Origin: Zobellia uliginosa
GTDB lineage: Bacteria > Bacteroidota > Bacteroidia > Flavobacteriales > Flavobacteriaceae
DNA length: 64,000 nucleotides
Reading direction: 5' to 3'
Assembly: GCF_900156625.1 (NCBI RefSeq)
Contig: NZ_FTOB01000008.1
Location: forward strand, 62,001-126,000
The position numbers were made by a program, and so were the translations under genes. This document shows positions 1 through 9,250 of this stretch, one piece after another; within the stretch, counting starts at the first letter, position 1, and each line of letters begins with the position of its first letter. The notes under the pieces were generated by a model. That model saw only the letters and a program-made list of their open reading frames with translations. It made no database searches and was not told the origin of the DNA.

Positions 1-620
1 GTGTCTCCCTTGGGCTCGTTTTCTACCAACATGGCCCCAGATCCGTCGGAAAGCATCCATCGTAAAAAATCTTTGTCGAAGGCAATCATAGGGTTTTCTT
101 CCAAGGCCTTGAGATGCTCGATTTCTTCCTGATAGAAATCGGCCTTGGTCCAAGTCGAAACTTTTTCCGAACCCGTACAGACCGCATTGTTTACTTGGCC
201 GACTTTTATGGCCATATAACCATATTTTAGGGCATTCATTCCTGAGCAGCAAACTCCTGATGCGGAATTGATTTCCATGTTCCCGTTTTTCAATTCACCA
301 TGTACCATGGCGGCATGGGACGGCAAAAGTTGATCGGGTGTAGAGGTGCCGCACGATAAAAGCTCTATTTGGTCTTTGCTGAAATTCGCATCGCAAAGTC
401 CTTTTATCGCCGCTGCAGTGAGCTGGGCATTATTATGGGTTACATTGCCGTTTTCATCAATGGCGTAGTACCTCTTTTTAATTTTGTTATTGCGTAGGAT
501 GATGCTTTTGGCCCTGGATTTTTGTCCGTCTATAAACCCTAATTTATCTTCAATTTGGTCATTTTCGACAGGGGAATTGGGCAGAAACTTGGATATTTTG
601 GTAATGTAGGCGTTTTTCAT
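1..620 (-). CDS. darB: DarB-like ketosynthase (KAS III fold), 3' part cut by window edge
   Basis: Only the first 206 residues are visible; the rest lies left of the window. The protein starts MKNAYITKISKFLP and has a thiolase-fold layout. It contains SASGVCCSGMNALKYG at about residues 119-134, which aligns with the active-site loop of FabH-type synthases, so Cys125 is the likely nucleophile. In known dialkylresorcinol/flexirubin clusters DarB condenses two beta-keto acyl chains before DarA aromatises the ring. The gene follows darA by 9 bp on the same strand, as the last visible member of the leftward pigment operon. Assignment rests on the fold and on the adjacent DarA; the C-terminal His/Asn residues cannot be checked here. 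Confidence 0.8.
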   Translation of the reverse strand, partial: MKNAYITKISKFLPNSPVENDQIEDKLGFIDGQKSRAKSIILRNNKIKKRYYAIDENGNVTHNNAQLTAAAIKGLCDANFSKDQIELLSCGTSTPDQLLPSHAAMVHGELKNGNMEINSASGVCCSGMNALKYGYMAIKVGQVNNAVCTGSEKVSTWTKADFYQEEIEHLKALEENPMIAFDKDFLRWMLSDGSGAMLVENEPKGD

Positions 621-629
621 GTGTCGGTC

Positions 630-1553
630 TTACTCCTTATAATCAACAGAGGCGTAATATTTGTTTTCCCTTTGGATTTTTCTGTACATAGGGATATAAG
701 TGAGCAAAAATACAATAAAAACTATAGGTGCGATTATCCAAATTGCAAATATCAGGTAATAGTTGAACAAACGTAGCCATTTTTTTCGGGCAGGATCGCC
801 TTGATTTCCCTTCTTTCTGATGAGATTGGCCCATTTTGAAAACAATAGGTTGCCGCGTTTGTCCATCTGAACCAGTAGGTTACTGATTTTTGATGCGTTT
901 AAATCGTTCAGTTTTTCTTGTAGGTAAGAAAAATCGGAGGCCATGAGGGCTTCTTTTATCGGATGTCCAAATTTATCCGCCGAGGCTATGGTGTTTTCCG
1001 ATACGCCGGGTTTGGGAAAAATTCCCCACATACGGTCTTTTTTGCCTTGGAGCATCCAGTATACGATGGTGATTACACTAACGTGGTTGGGACTTTTGTC
1101 GACCAAGGCTATGTTTCCGACGAGTTTGGCGTTAAGGCCTATAAGAATCTTTTTTACTTTTTCTTGCGACATGGCCCACATGTTACGTACGCCTATGACC
1201 GTAATTACCGAGGTATCGTTCAATAGTGTTTTTGCGGCTTCCGAGGTTAAAAATGAATTTAAGGGAATGGAAGGCGAAAGGTACCATACTTGATGTCCTA
1301 AGATGACCAAATCGTATTTGCGCGACAAGACCGATGTATCAGGGGTGTTGATTTCTGTGGGAATTTGAAGGAAGGCTTCCGGGAAGACATCGAAAAACCT
1401 TTCCTTTTTCCATGGAAACCCATAAGGGGTTTTAGGAAGGATCTGATGGTAGGTAATATTGATCGATTCTTGTTGTAAGGGGGATATTACGGAGTCTATA
1501 ATGGACCGTAGTTGGCCGGTCTGGGAGTAATATACAACGAGTACTTCTTTCAT
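630..1553 (-). CDS. darA: Dialkylresorcinol condensing enzyme DarA
   Basis: The 307-residue protein opens with a flavodoxin-like strand-loop, VVYYSQTGQ (residues 6-14). It ends with a hydrophobic stretch (about residues 262-290) followed by a basic tail, so it is probably membrane attached. This combination is characteristic of DarA, the cyclase/aromatase partner of DarB in dialkylresorcinol and flexirubin synthesis. It sits between the acyltransferase gene (71-bp gap) and darB (9-bp gap), all leftward. The flavodoxin-like fold does not by itself prove flavin binding. Function is from family and context. Confidence 0.82.
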   Translation of the reverse strand: MKEVLVVYYSQTGQLRSIIDSVISPLQQESINITYHQILPKTPYGFPWKKERFFDVFPEAFLQIPTEINTPDTSVLSRKYDLVILGHQVWYLSPSIPLNSFLTSEAAKTLLNDTSVITVIGVRNMWAMSQEKVKKILIGLNAKLVGNIALVDKSPNHVSVITIVYWMLQGKKDRMWGIFPKPGVSENTIASADKFGHPIKEALMASDFSYLQEKLNDLNASKISNLLVQMDKRGNLLFSKWANLIRKKGNQGDPARKKWLRLFNYYLIFAIWIIAPIVFIVFLLTYIPMYRKIQRENKYYASVDYKE

Positions 1554-1624
1554 TTGCTTTCGGTTATAGGATGGTCACTGAACAATAAATGATCCACGGG
1601 TACTTTAGGGATAGTTCAAATATC

Positions 1625-2512
1625 TTATTTATTTGTCTTATCTCCCCAAAAATCAAAATAATTAAACCATTGTAATGGATATTTGGCAATGATCCATTCG
1701 AGGTTGTCGGTGTATTTTTCAAGTAAGCCTTGGGCGTCGCCGCGTTTTACTTCGGCGGTTCTAGCATATAGGTGATAGTGTTTTCGCGATTCTTTCATTA
1801 CGTAAACGAACAAGACGGGGACCTTTAACCGTGAAGCCAGTAGGTAGGGGCCTAGTGGAAATTTGGCGGTGGCCCCTAAGAGCTGTTGCTCTAAGAATTT
1901 GGATCCTTCAATATATCGGTCGCCCGTAAAACAAACGAGTTCCCCATTGGTCAGGGCGGTGTGTATTTCAAAGATATGCGACATATCTTCTTTTATCAAG
2001 ATAAGCTTGATGTTCGATTTAGAAGTAACACTTTCCATGTAAGCCTTGATCTCTTCGTGCTCTTGGTCCCAAGTAACCAGGTTGATCGAAGAAAAAGCAT
2101 TTACATCTTGTAGAAAAAATTCGGCGACTTCGAAATTTCCGATATGGGCGCTTAGTAGAATGCCTCCTTTTTTTTCGGAAAGCAGTTGCTCGATCTTTTC
2201 TATTCCGTCAAACTCGTACGTGAACCGATCTCGAAGACCTGCCGATATAGCGGCCTTGTCAATAATGGTCTGGCCAAAAATATAGTAGCTTCTATAGATG
2301 TTGAAAAGACTTTTTAGGGTCGAGTGCCCCAGTCTTTTATGGAAGTAATAAAAAATAGACCTGGTGCTGTCAACGGAAAAGATGTAGTAGTACAAGACCA
2401 CAAAATGCAGAAGCAGGTACGAAGCTCCCAGCCCCAGTTTTTTGATAAAGAAAATATAGATTCTATACCCTAAAACGGTGCCTTTGGACTTTCCTTTCCA
2501 TTCTGTTGCCAT
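1625..2512 (-). CDS. LpxL/HtrB-family acyltransferase of the flexirubin cluster
   Basis: The 295-residue protein has an N-terminal hydrophobic anchor (about residues 25-47) and the HX4E acyltransferase motif HIGNFE at residues 123-128, as in lipid A late acyltransferases. Here it lies in a pigment operon, 23 bp downstream of an acyl carrier protein gene. A role in joining the aryl-polyene acyl chain to the dialkylresorcinol, or in moving the chain from ACP at the membrane, is therefore more likely than lipid A acylation. The exact acceptor cannot be read from the sequence. Confidence 0.8.
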   Translation of the reverse strand: MATEWKGKSKGTVLGYRIYIFFIKKLGLGASYLLLHFVVLYYYIFSVDSTRSIFYYFHKRLGHSTLKSLFNIYRSYYIFGQTIIDKAAISAGLRDRFTYEFDGIEKIEQLLSEKKGGILLSAHIGNFEVAEFFLQDVNAFSSINLVTWDQEHEEIKAYMESVTSKSNIKLILIKEDMSHIFEIHTALTNGELVCFTGDRYIEGSKFLEQQLLGATAKFPLGPYLLASRLKVPVLFVYVMKESRKHYHLYARTAEVKRGDAQGLLEKYTDNLEWIIAKYPLQWFNYFDFWGDKTNK

Positions 2513-2535
2513 TTTAGGATTTTCTCAGGGGAATA

Positions 2536-2784
2536 TCAGTGAAGTTTGCGCTCTATCAGGTCGTAAAAGTTTTGTAGGGTGGTGACATTTACGAAGTCTT
2601 CACCTACTAATTTTACGCCAAAATTACTCTCAACGGCTACTACAAGGTCAACAAAGTCTAAACTGTCTAGACCTAGGGTATCTTTAAGGTTGGCATCGGC
2701 AGCGATTTCATCTTCCTCGACTTCAAACTCGTCGATTAGGAAATCATCTATTTTTTGTATTATAAGTTCTTTGGTCATCACCAT
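2536..2784 (-). CDS. Acyl carrier protein (DarC-type)
   Basis: This 82-residue acidic protein carries the phosphopantetheine attachment motif LGLDSLDFVDLV, with the modified serine at about residue 41. It lies 6 bp after the ketosynthase gene and before the acyltransferase gene, so it most likely carries the growing polyene or beta-keto chain for the flexirubin enzymes instead of serving general fatty acid synthesis. A second in-frame ATG two codons downstream (2778) is an equally good start. Confidence 0.88.
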   Translation of the reverse strand: MVMTKELIIQKIDDFLIDEFEVEEDEIAADANLKDTLGLDSLDFVDLVVAVESNFGVKLVGEDFVNVTTLQNFYDLIERKLH

Positions 2785-2790
2785 CTTTCG

Positions 2791-4008
2791 CTAGCATTTT
2801 TTTAATATCAAAGCGGAGTTTGTACCACCAAACCCGAATGAATTTGACAAAAATACGTCAATTTTTTTATTTAACGTTTCTTTAACTATGTTTAATTTCG
2901 CCGCATCTTCATCAATGTTGTCAAGATTGATGTTGGGGGCGACAAAAGAATTTTGCATCATGATCATTCCGTAAATGACCTCGCTTGCACCTGCCATCCA
3001 ACATTCATGCCCGGTCATTGATTTTGTTGAGCTTATGGGCGGATTGTGTTCGCCGAAGACTTCATATATGGCTTTGGCCTCGTTTGCGTCACCTACCGGT
3101 GTTGATGTGGCATGGGCGTTTACGTAATCTATGGCAGAGGCGTCAAGGCCTGCATCTTGCAAAGCATTGCGCATGGCCCGCGAGGGTCCGTCAACGTTTG
3201 GTGTCGATATATGCCCTCCGTTCGATGAAAAACCGTAGCCAATGATTTCGCCTAAAATGGGTGCTCCCCTTTTAACGGCCGACTCGTAACTTTCCAAGAT
3301 TAGGGTCGCTCCACCACCACTGGGTACCAATCCGTTCCTGGCCTGGTCGAAAGGTCTTGAGGCTTTTGTTGGGTCGCCTTCGCGTGTGGCAAAAACTCCG
3401 AGTCCGTCAAAACTGCCCATGGCCAATTTGTTTATTTCTTGGGCCCCGCCCGTAATGATACAGTCTTGTAAACCACTTTTGATAAGGTGGTAGCCCATGC
3501 CGATGGCATGAGATCCACTGGCACAGGCGGCGCTAATGGTAAAGTTGACGCCCCTTAGCCTGAATATGGTAGACAGGTTCATGGTTATGGTAGAGTTCAT
3601 GGCCTTGAAAATGGCCCCAGAACCTACCAAGGTGGTATCTTTCTTTTCGCGTAAAATATCGGTAGATTCTACTACCGATCTTGCAGTGCTATCATTACCG
3701 TAAATGACACCAACTTCATTTTCGTCAAAAAAATGATCTTCTATTTGGGCATTTTTTAGGGCTTCAATGGTCGCCATGTATGCGTATTGGCCTTCTTCCC
3801 CGAGACTAAGGCGCTGTCTTCTAGACAGTAGTTTCCTCAGGTTGGGTTCTTCTACCTTGCCGGTAAGAGGGGAACGGTATCCGAAGCTAAGGCGCTCTTC
3901 ATCTATAGAGATGCCCGACTTTCCCTCGAACAGGGAGGTCTTTACCTCGTCAAGATTCTTGCCGATACAAGAATAAATACCCATACCCGTTATTACGACT
4001 CTTTTCAT
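2791..4008 (-). CDS. Beta-ketoacyl-ACP synthase (KAS I/II, FabF-like) for polyene elongation
   Basis: The 405-residue protein is full length for KAS II. It shows the complete Cys-His-His triad: Cys162 in SAACASGSHAIG, His299 in VNAHATSTPVGD and His334 in SMTGHECWMAG. It should catalyse decarboxylative condensation of malonyl-ACP with the growing chain. It is flanked by a FabG-like reductase gene (17 bp upstream) and ACP gene (6 bp downstream), the typical ketosynthase/reductase/ACP core of an aryl polyene synthase. No chain-length-factor partner is visible in the window. Confidence 0.9.
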   Translation of the reverse strand: MKRVVITGMGIYSCIGKNLDEVKTSLFEGKSGISIDEERLSFGYRSPLTGKVEEPNLRKLLSRRQRLSLGEEGQYAYMATIEALKNAQIEDHFFDENEVGVIYGNDSTARSVVESTDILREKKDTTLVGSGAIFKAMNSTITMNLSTIFRLRGVNFTISAACASGSHAIGMGYHLIKSGLQDCIITGGAQEINKLAMGSFDGLGVFATREGDPTKASRPFDQARNGLVPSGGGATLILESYESAVKRGAPILGEIIGYGFSSNGGHISTPNVDGPSRAMRNALQDAGLDASAIDYVNAHATSTPVGDANEAKAIYEVFGEHNPPISSTKSMTGHECWMAGASEVIYGMIMMQNSFVAPNINLDNIDEDAAKLNIVKETLNKKIDVFLSNSFGFGGTNSALILKKC

Positions 4009-4025
4009 TGCCCCTTACTGTAATT

Positions 4026-4781
4026 TTATGAATATATGCCGCCGTTGATGTTGATGACCTCACCTGTAATATAGCCCGATTTTTTTGAAGCGAGAAAAGA
4101 GACTACATGAGCTACTTCTTCGGCTTCTCCGAACCTGTTCGCGGGTATCATCCGTTTTAATTCCTTTTCGTCAAGGTCGTTCGTCATGTCGGTCTTTATG
4201 AAACCTGGCGCAACGGCATTTACAGTAACGTTTCTTTTTGCGATTTCTTGTGCCAATGCCTTGGTGGCCCCTATGACCGCGCCTTTGGCCGCGGAATAGT
4301 TGGTCTGTCCGGGGGTGCCCTTGAGGCCGGATACGGAAACCATGTTGATGATACGGCCGTATTTGTTGACCAAAAGCTTTTGAATGAGGTGGTTGGTTAC
4401 ATTAAAAAAACCGTTTAGGCTGGTGTCTATGACCTTGGCCCAGTCTTCCTGTTTCATCCACATGAACATACCGTCTTGGGTAATTCCGGCATTGTTCACG
4501 ATGACTTCTATGATATCGTTCCCGTGGTTTTGGTGCCAATTGTCCAAAGCCGATCTGACCGCTTCTGCATCGGTTACGCTAAACGGCAGCAATTCGCCCT
4601 TTCCTCCGGCCTGTTCGACCAATTTGAGAGTTTCTTCTGCAGCGGCCCTATTGCTGTTGTAATTGATAAGAATTTGGTAATCGAGGTCTTTGGCCAGTTG
4701 AATGCAAACTGCCCGTCCTATTCCCCTAGAGCCACCGGTTACCAGTGCGTATTTTTGTTTTTCCGCTTTCTTTTCTTTCAT
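4026..4781 (-). CDS. 3-oxoacyl-ACP reductase (FabG-like SDR)
   Basis: This 251-residue short-chain dehydrogenase has the NADP-binding TGGSRGIG (residues 15-22), NNAG (about 96-99), a catalytic serine near 149-151 and YSAAK (Tyr162, Lys166). The C-terminal GEVININGG is typical of FabG. It would reduce beta-ketoacyl intermediates during polyene chain building. Its location between the WG-repeat gene (108-bp gap) and the ketosynthase gene assigns it to the pigment pathway; a general FabG role is possible but less likely. Confidence 0.9.
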   Translation of the reverse strand: MKEKKAEKQKYALVTGGSRGIGRAVCIQLAKDLDYQILINYNSNRAAAEETLKLVEQAGGKGELLPFSVTDAEAVRSALDNWHQNHGNDIIEVIVNNAGITQDGMFMWMKQEDWAKVIDTSLNGFFNVTNHLIQKLLVNKYGRIINMVSVSGLKGTPGQTNYSAAKGAVIGATKALAQEIAKRNVTVNAVAPGFIKTDMTNDLDEKELKRMIPANRFGEAEEVAHVVSFLASKKSGYITGEVININGGIYS

Positions 4782-4889
4782 TTAAGTTATATATGTTTTG
4801 AACACTTACTGAATGGTTGGGCATACCTTGGTCATTCGACTAGTTTTATTAAAGCTAGCGAAATTTAGTAGTTAAAAAAAGGAATGTTT

Positions 4890-6017
4890 TTATTTTACGG
4901 ATACAAAGGGTTCGGCGTTCTGAAACCATTTGTCGCCCAATAATTGCCCTTGTTCGTTAAAATATCCCCAGCCTTTTTTTGATTTTACCCGGGCCAAGCC
5001 GTTGACAAAACCTTTTTCTTCAGATCCTTTTAGAAAGGCAAAATTCCCTGAAATACCGTATTCCATTGGAATGATGACCTTGCCAGAGGTGTTAATAAAT
5101 CCCCAGGCCTTGTCCTTTACGGGGGCAAAACCGTTTGTTGAAAATACTTCGGCATCGCGGAATTGGGGCTCAATGACCATTTCGCCCTTTTCGTTGATGT
5201 ATCCCCATTTTTTGCCGATGGCTACTGGGGCCAAACCGAGGGAGAAGGCCCTGGCCTTAGTGTATTTTGGTTCTAATACCCATTCTCCTTTACTGTTTAC
5301 AAAACCCGTTTTTTTGGCGCGGGAGGCGTAAGTAAGTTTAGAATCTCCGTGAAAGTTGTACACCTTGTCGGCGTTGTCGATAGGGTTAAAGCTTCCGTTG
5401 TGAATGATGCCAAAGGTGCCATCTTTTTTCCCATAAACACCGGCTTCCTTATAGGTGTTTCCTATTTCTTCGTATTCTACGGGTATGACGACTTTTCCAG
5501 AAGTGTTTATCATGCCCCAAAGTTCGCCCTTGTTCACTTTGGCGTGGCCATTCCTGAATTTTTTTATGGCGTCGTAAGTAGGCTCTAGAATGAGTTTGCC
5601 GTCAGTACCTAAGAGGCCTATTTTTTCTCCTGAACGAAAAAGGGCAACCCCTTCTTCAAAGTCGTAATACTTTTCGCTGGCAGGGGTTTTTAATTCTTTG
5701 CCCGAGGTGTCGATGTAGCGCCATTGGTCGTCTTTCAGTACCAAGGCAAGTCCTGAATTGAACATTTTTACCCTGTCGTATTCGGGTTGGATCACAAATT
5801 TCCCCGAAATGTCTATGTAGCCCCATTTGTCGTCTTGAAGTGCTGCGGCACGTCCATCGGAAAAGCTATCCGCTTTATCAAATTGAGGTTCGATTACGTA
5901 TGCTCCCGTTTTGTCGATGAAACCAAATTTTCCATTTTCCCTGACCAAGGCATACTCTTGAGCAAGAAGAGTCGATGAGTTGATAAGGAGTACCAATAAA
6001 AATGCTAATGTTTTCAT
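4890..6017 (-). CDS. WG-repeat protein, exported, coupled to the ammonia-lyase gene
   Basis: The 375-residue protein has a clear Sec signal peptide (MKTLAFLLVLLINSSTLLAQ) followed by about nine WG-type repeats (patterns such as GFIDKTG..VIEPQFD, WGYINEKGEMVIEPQF). WG repeats form beta-rich binding surfaces and have no known catalytic activity. Its ATG overlaps the stop codon of the preceding ammonia-lyase gene (ATGA, 6014-6017), implying translational coupling inside the flexirubin operon. Presumably it acts in the periplasm or at the outer membrane, perhaps in pigment placement; that is inference. The repeat family is certain, the function is not. Confidence 0.85.
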   Translation of the reverse strand: MKTLAFLLVLLINSSTLLAQEYALVRENGKFGFIDKTGAYVIEPQFDKADSFSDGRAAALQDDKWGYIDISGKFVIQPEYDRVKMFNSGLALVLKDDQWRYIDTSGKELKTPASEKYYDFEEGVALFRSGEKIGLLGTDGKLILEPTYDAIKKFRNGHAKVNKGELWGMINTSGKVVIPVEYEEIGNTYKEAGVYGKKDGTFGIIHNGSFNPIDNADKVYNFHGDSKLTYASRAKKTGFVNSKGEWVLEPKYTKARAFSLGLAPVAIGKKWGYINEKGEMVIEPQFRDAEVFSTNGFAPVKDKAWGFINTSGKVIIPMEYGISGNFAFLKGSEEKGFVNGLARVKSKKGWGYFNEQGQLLGDKWFQNAEPFVSVK

Positions 6018-7552
6018 TTTACTTCTTTGTTTTGATGGTTAATAATATAGTTCTTCACTTGATTTACATAAGGATACATTACAATGTCTTCCTTAAACGG
6101 GGGAACTATTTTACGAACTGCATCGTACATCATTCTTGTCTTGGACGAAACCTTGTCTTTAAGGTCAAGGTATTCTATGGCCTGTACGACCGTTATCATT
6201 TCTATGGCAAGTACCTCAAAGGCATTTTCGATAACCTTTTTGGTGGTATTGGCCGCATTGGTGCCCATGCTGACAATATCTTGGTTGTCGTTGTTGTTCG
6301 GTATACTATGAACGTACATGGGGTTTGACAGCATTTGGTTTTCGGCAGTGGTCGAGGTGGCGGTGAACTGTACCCCTTGCATACCGAAGTTGAGTCCCAA
6401 GGTGCCCAAATTTACGAAAGGAGGCAGAATATCATTGAGTTTTGAGTTTAAAAGATAGTTAAGTTGTCTTTCGGCCAACATGCTCATTTTGGTGACTACC
6501 AGTTTGAGCTTGTCCATTTCCAAGGAAATATAGTCGCCGTGAAAATTGCCGCCATGGTAGACGTGTTTTTTCTCTACATTGACGATGGGGTTGTCATTGG
6601 CAGAATTTACCTCTTCGATAAGTACGCTTTCAACATTGTTGAGTGTGTCTAGTACGGGGCCTAAAATTTGGGGAACGCAGCGTAGGGAGTAATATTCCTG
6701 TACTTTTTCCTCAAAAACGGAGACCCCATTGTTATCTACGTATAAGTGGTGTTCTCTTTTTCTCGTAAGGGTACTGTCTTTTAAGTGGCTTCGCATAGCG
6801 CGTGCAATCTCGCGCTGGCCTTTATGTCTTTTAGTGTGGTTGAGATCTTCCGACAGGTGGTCGTCATAGGCCTGAACGATTTCGTTGATGGCGGAAGAGC
6901 AGCATATGGCCCACTCCAGCAATCTTCGCGTATAAATGGTGTTGACAATCCCGATGCCCGTCATTACCGAGGTTCCGTTGATTAGGCCCAGACCTTCCCT
7001 TAGTTCCACTTTTATCGGGGTGATGTTGAGTTCTTTGAAAACTTCTTCGGTTGGTCTTTTGACCCCTTTGTAGAAAACTTCGCCCTCACCGATAAGAACC
7101 AGGGCCAAATGTGCCAACTGAACAAGGTCGCCACTGGCGCCAACGCCTCCATGTTCGTAAATGAGTGGGGTAATGTCTTGGTTGATCAAGGTGGTCATAA
7201 CCTCTAATACCGAAGGGTGTACGCCCGAATTCCCTAAGCTTAAGGTGTTCAATCGGGCCAGCATTGCTGCTTTTACGTATTTAGGAGGTATCGGATTTCC
7301 GGTGCCCGAAGCGTGGCTGCGGATCAGGTTGTATTGGAGTTGAATGGTTTCAGAATCCTTTATTTTGTACTGGGCCATGGGCCCGAAACCGGTATTCACC
7401 CCATAGATTACTTTGTTCTTTGAAAACTCTTTTAGGAAATCAAAACTGTCTTTTACGGTCTTGATGACTTTTTCGTCTATTGATATTGGCTCGTTTTTAA
7501 AGATGGTGCTGTAGAATTCTTCAATTCCCAACGTTCCTTTTATTTTCGTCAT
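6014..7552 (-). CDS. Aromatic amino acid ammonia-lyase (tyrosine ammonia-lyase type)
   Basis: The 512-residue protein is a full-length MIO enzyme of the HAL/PAL family. The Ala139-Ser140-Gly141 triad that forms the MIO prosthetic group lies in GGVGASGDLVQ, the catalytic Tyr50 is in YGVNTGFG, and NSANDNP and MQGVQFTATS are present. From memory it closely resembles the characterised Flavobacterium johnsoniae tyrosine ammonia-lyase, which makes 4-coumarate. The selectivity pair at residues 79-80 is Ser-His, the histidine-lyase-like state, also present in that Flavobacterium enzyme. As first gene of the pigment operon it would supply the 4-hydroxyphenyl starter of the flexirubin polyene. Histidine lyase activity is the alternative, but no hut genes are nearby. 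Confidence 0.9.
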   Translation of the reverse strand: MTKIKGTLGIEEFYSTIFKNEPISIDEKVIKTVKDSFDFLKEFSKNKVIYGVNTGFGPMAQYKIKDSETIQLQYNLIRSHASGTGNPIPPKYVKAAMLARLNTLSLGNSGVHPSVLEVMTTLINQDITPLIYEHGGVGASGDLVQLAHLALVLIGEGEVFYKGVKRPTEEVFKELNITPIKVELREGLGLINGTSVMTGIGIVNTIYTRRLLEWAICCSSAINEIVQAYDDHLSEDLNHTKRHKGQREIARAMRSHLKDSTLTRKREHHLYVDNNGVSVFEEKVQEYYSLRCVPQILGPVLDTLNNVESVLIEEVNSANDNPIVNVEKKHVYHGGNFHGDYISLEMDKLKLVVTKMSMLAERQLNYLLNSKLNDILPPFVNLGTLGLNFGMQGVQFTATSTTAENQMLSNPMYVHSIPNNNDNQDIVSMGTNAANTTKKVIENAFEVLAIEMITVVQAIEYLDLKDKVSSKTRMMYDAVRKIVPPFKEDIVMYPYVNQVKNYIINHQNKEVK

Positions 7553-7639
7553 CTATGGTTGATTCTATGAGGTATTTGTAATATTTTAGTGACGTCTTCA
7601 AATAAGACTCCGTAAGCTAAAATTAGCGATTTTGGATTG

Positions 7640-7647
7640 CAAATTTA
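7640..7647 (-). promoter_or_regulatory. Possible -7 box of the flexirubin operon
   Basis: Read on the minus strand the octamer is TAAATTTG, matching the Bacteroidetes -7 consensus TAnnTTTG. It lies about 90 bp before the ammonia-lyase ATG. No good TTTG -33 box is present at the right distance, so support is limited to the -7 match in the divergent intergenic gap. Confidence 0.35.
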
Positions 7648-7752
7648 TAATAATTAGTGAATCAATGTCTTAATTTAGCAGACAATACGCTTCTTCGGGT
7701 CATGTATCTTCATTTTGTGGAGGCCATAAACCATAGGAGCCCCATATAAAAA

Positions 7753-9018
7753 GTGAACGATATGCAACAGGAAAAGGTTGATGTTTTGATAATTGGGGCA
7801 GGACCGTCGGGTTCGGTAGCCGCCGCTTACCTCCATAAACAGGGGTTGAATATTAAGGTCGTGGAGAAGGGTAAGTTTCCTCGATTTGTCATAGGGGAGA
7901 GCTTGATTCCACGTTGTATGGATCATTTTGAGGCCGTGGGTCTGTTGGATTGTCTAAAGGCCATGGATTTTGAGGTTAAGGACGGTGCCCGATTTATTAA
8001 CAATAAAGGGGTGGTCTGTAATTTTGACTTTAGTAAAAAACACGGGGACGGCTGGGATTGGACATGGCAGGTGCCCCGGGCCGATTTCGATAAGGCCTTG
8101 ACCGATGAGTTGCAATCTTGGGGCGTTGATATTGCCTTTGAGCATGAGGTGACAACCGTTACTTTCGCTGAAGATGGATCATCAGTGACCAGGATCAAGG
8201 ATATCGATGGAAACGAATTTAACGTTGAGGCCAAGTTTGTTGTCGATTCCAGTGGTTTCGGTAGGGTCTTGCCGCGCTTGTTAGATTTGGAGAAGCCTTC
8301 CAAAATACCGGAGCATTCTTCCATATTTACACATGTAAAAGATGTAAACCGTCCTGAAGGTAGGGAAGGAACGATGATTACTTTTGATGTCATCGATACG
8401 CATACCTGGTTGTGGGTCATTCCGTTTTCCAACGGATATACGAGTATCGGTTTTGTCGGGAAATCGGAGCATCTCGAGTCACTCGAAGGAAGCAATACCG
8501 AAAAACTTCGGCAAATGATGAGGCTGTCGAGCTATTATTTTGATCGGTTCGATGGAGTGGACTACACGTTTGAGCCCCGAATGATAAAGAATATAGCGAA
8601 GTCGGTAAAACAACTTTATGGAAATGGATACGTGCTTACCGGTAACAGTGCCGAATTCTTGGATCCCGTATTTTCTTCCGGGGTGACCTTTGCGGTTGAG
8701 TCGGCCCATTTGGCGGCACAGTTGATAACGAAGTCGCTTAAAGGGGAAGAAGTGGATTGGCAAACGGAATACACCGATTATATGCTGGAAGGGGTGGATG
8801 TCTTTTCGACCTACGTGGCGGAATGGTATACCGGAAACCTCCAGACCATATTCTTTCACAATCAAGAGAATGAAACCATAAAAGAACAGATTTGTGCAGT
8901 ACTGGCCGGGTATGTTTGGGATAAGAGCAATCCGTTCGTGAAAAACCATAACCGATTGGTCAAGACCGTGGCCCATATAGCCAAGATGGAGGAGCAGGGC
9001 AGCGAAGAGCCTAGTTAG
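7753..9018 (+). CDS. Putative flavin-dependent halogenase (flexirubin-associated FAD oxidoreductase)
   Basis: The 421-residue protein begins with an FAD-binding Rossmann motif GAGPSG (residues 15-20) and continues with GESLIPR (48-54). The signature WxWxIP of flavin-dependent halogenases is intact as WLWVIP at residues 219-224, and Lys76 in a KxGAxF-type segment is a candidate catalytic lysine. It is transcribed away from the pigment operon across a 200-bp gap. Chlorinated flexirubins are known, so ring chlorination is the most likely role; a monooxygenase or dehydrogenase of the same superfamily is the alternative. The GTG at 7753 is used here. The ATG at 7762 gives MQQEKVDVLIIGAG and is at least as good a start. 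Confidence 0.75.
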   Translation: MNDMQQEKVDVLIIGAGPSGSVAAAYLHKQGLNIKVVEKGKFPRFVIGESLIPRCMDHFEAVGLLDCLKAMDFEVKDGARFINNKGVVCNFDFSKKHGDGWDWTWQVPRADFDKALTDELQSWGVDIAFEHEVTTVTFAEDGSSVTRIKDIDGNEFNVEAKFVVDSSGFGRVLPRLLDLEKPSKIPEHSSIFTHVKDVNRPEGREGTMITFDVIDTHTWLWVIPFSNGYTSIGFVGKSEHLESLEGSNTEKLRQMMRLSSYYFDRFDGVDYTFEPRMIKNIAKSVKQLYGNGYVLTGNSAEFLDPVFSSGVTFAVESAHLAAQLITKSLKGEEVDWQTEYTDYMLEGVDVFSTYVAEWYTGNLQTIFFHNQENETIKEQICAVLAGYVWDKSNPFVKNHNRLVKTVAHIAKMEEQGSEEPS

Positions 9019-9250
9019 ATACTATTATGGCTTATGGCTTTCTTGTGTAATAATTCAAAAGTTTTGGAATGTCTTCAAAAATGTTCTAAAATAAGGGAGG
9101 ACTGGTGCTATGGGTGGTAGTGGCTTGTTTTGGAAATGTTTGGTTTTAAGGAAGTCCCACTGTTAAGGTGTAGGAGTAATACGAGAAAGGTTTATCATGG
9201 CACTTATGTTTTTTAAGTTGGATTTTTTTTATAGTAATATTCCTAGGTCA

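Noticed and set aside
7750-7760. Shine-Dalgarno site for the halogenase-like GTG start
   Set aside because: No purine-rich site at proper distance; the start remains undecided between 7753 and 7762.
7923-8495. A 190-codon open frame antisense to the halogenase-like gene
   Set aside because: Composition is Ser/Pro/Thr-rich shadow coding, and the forward frame carries clear FAD motifs.
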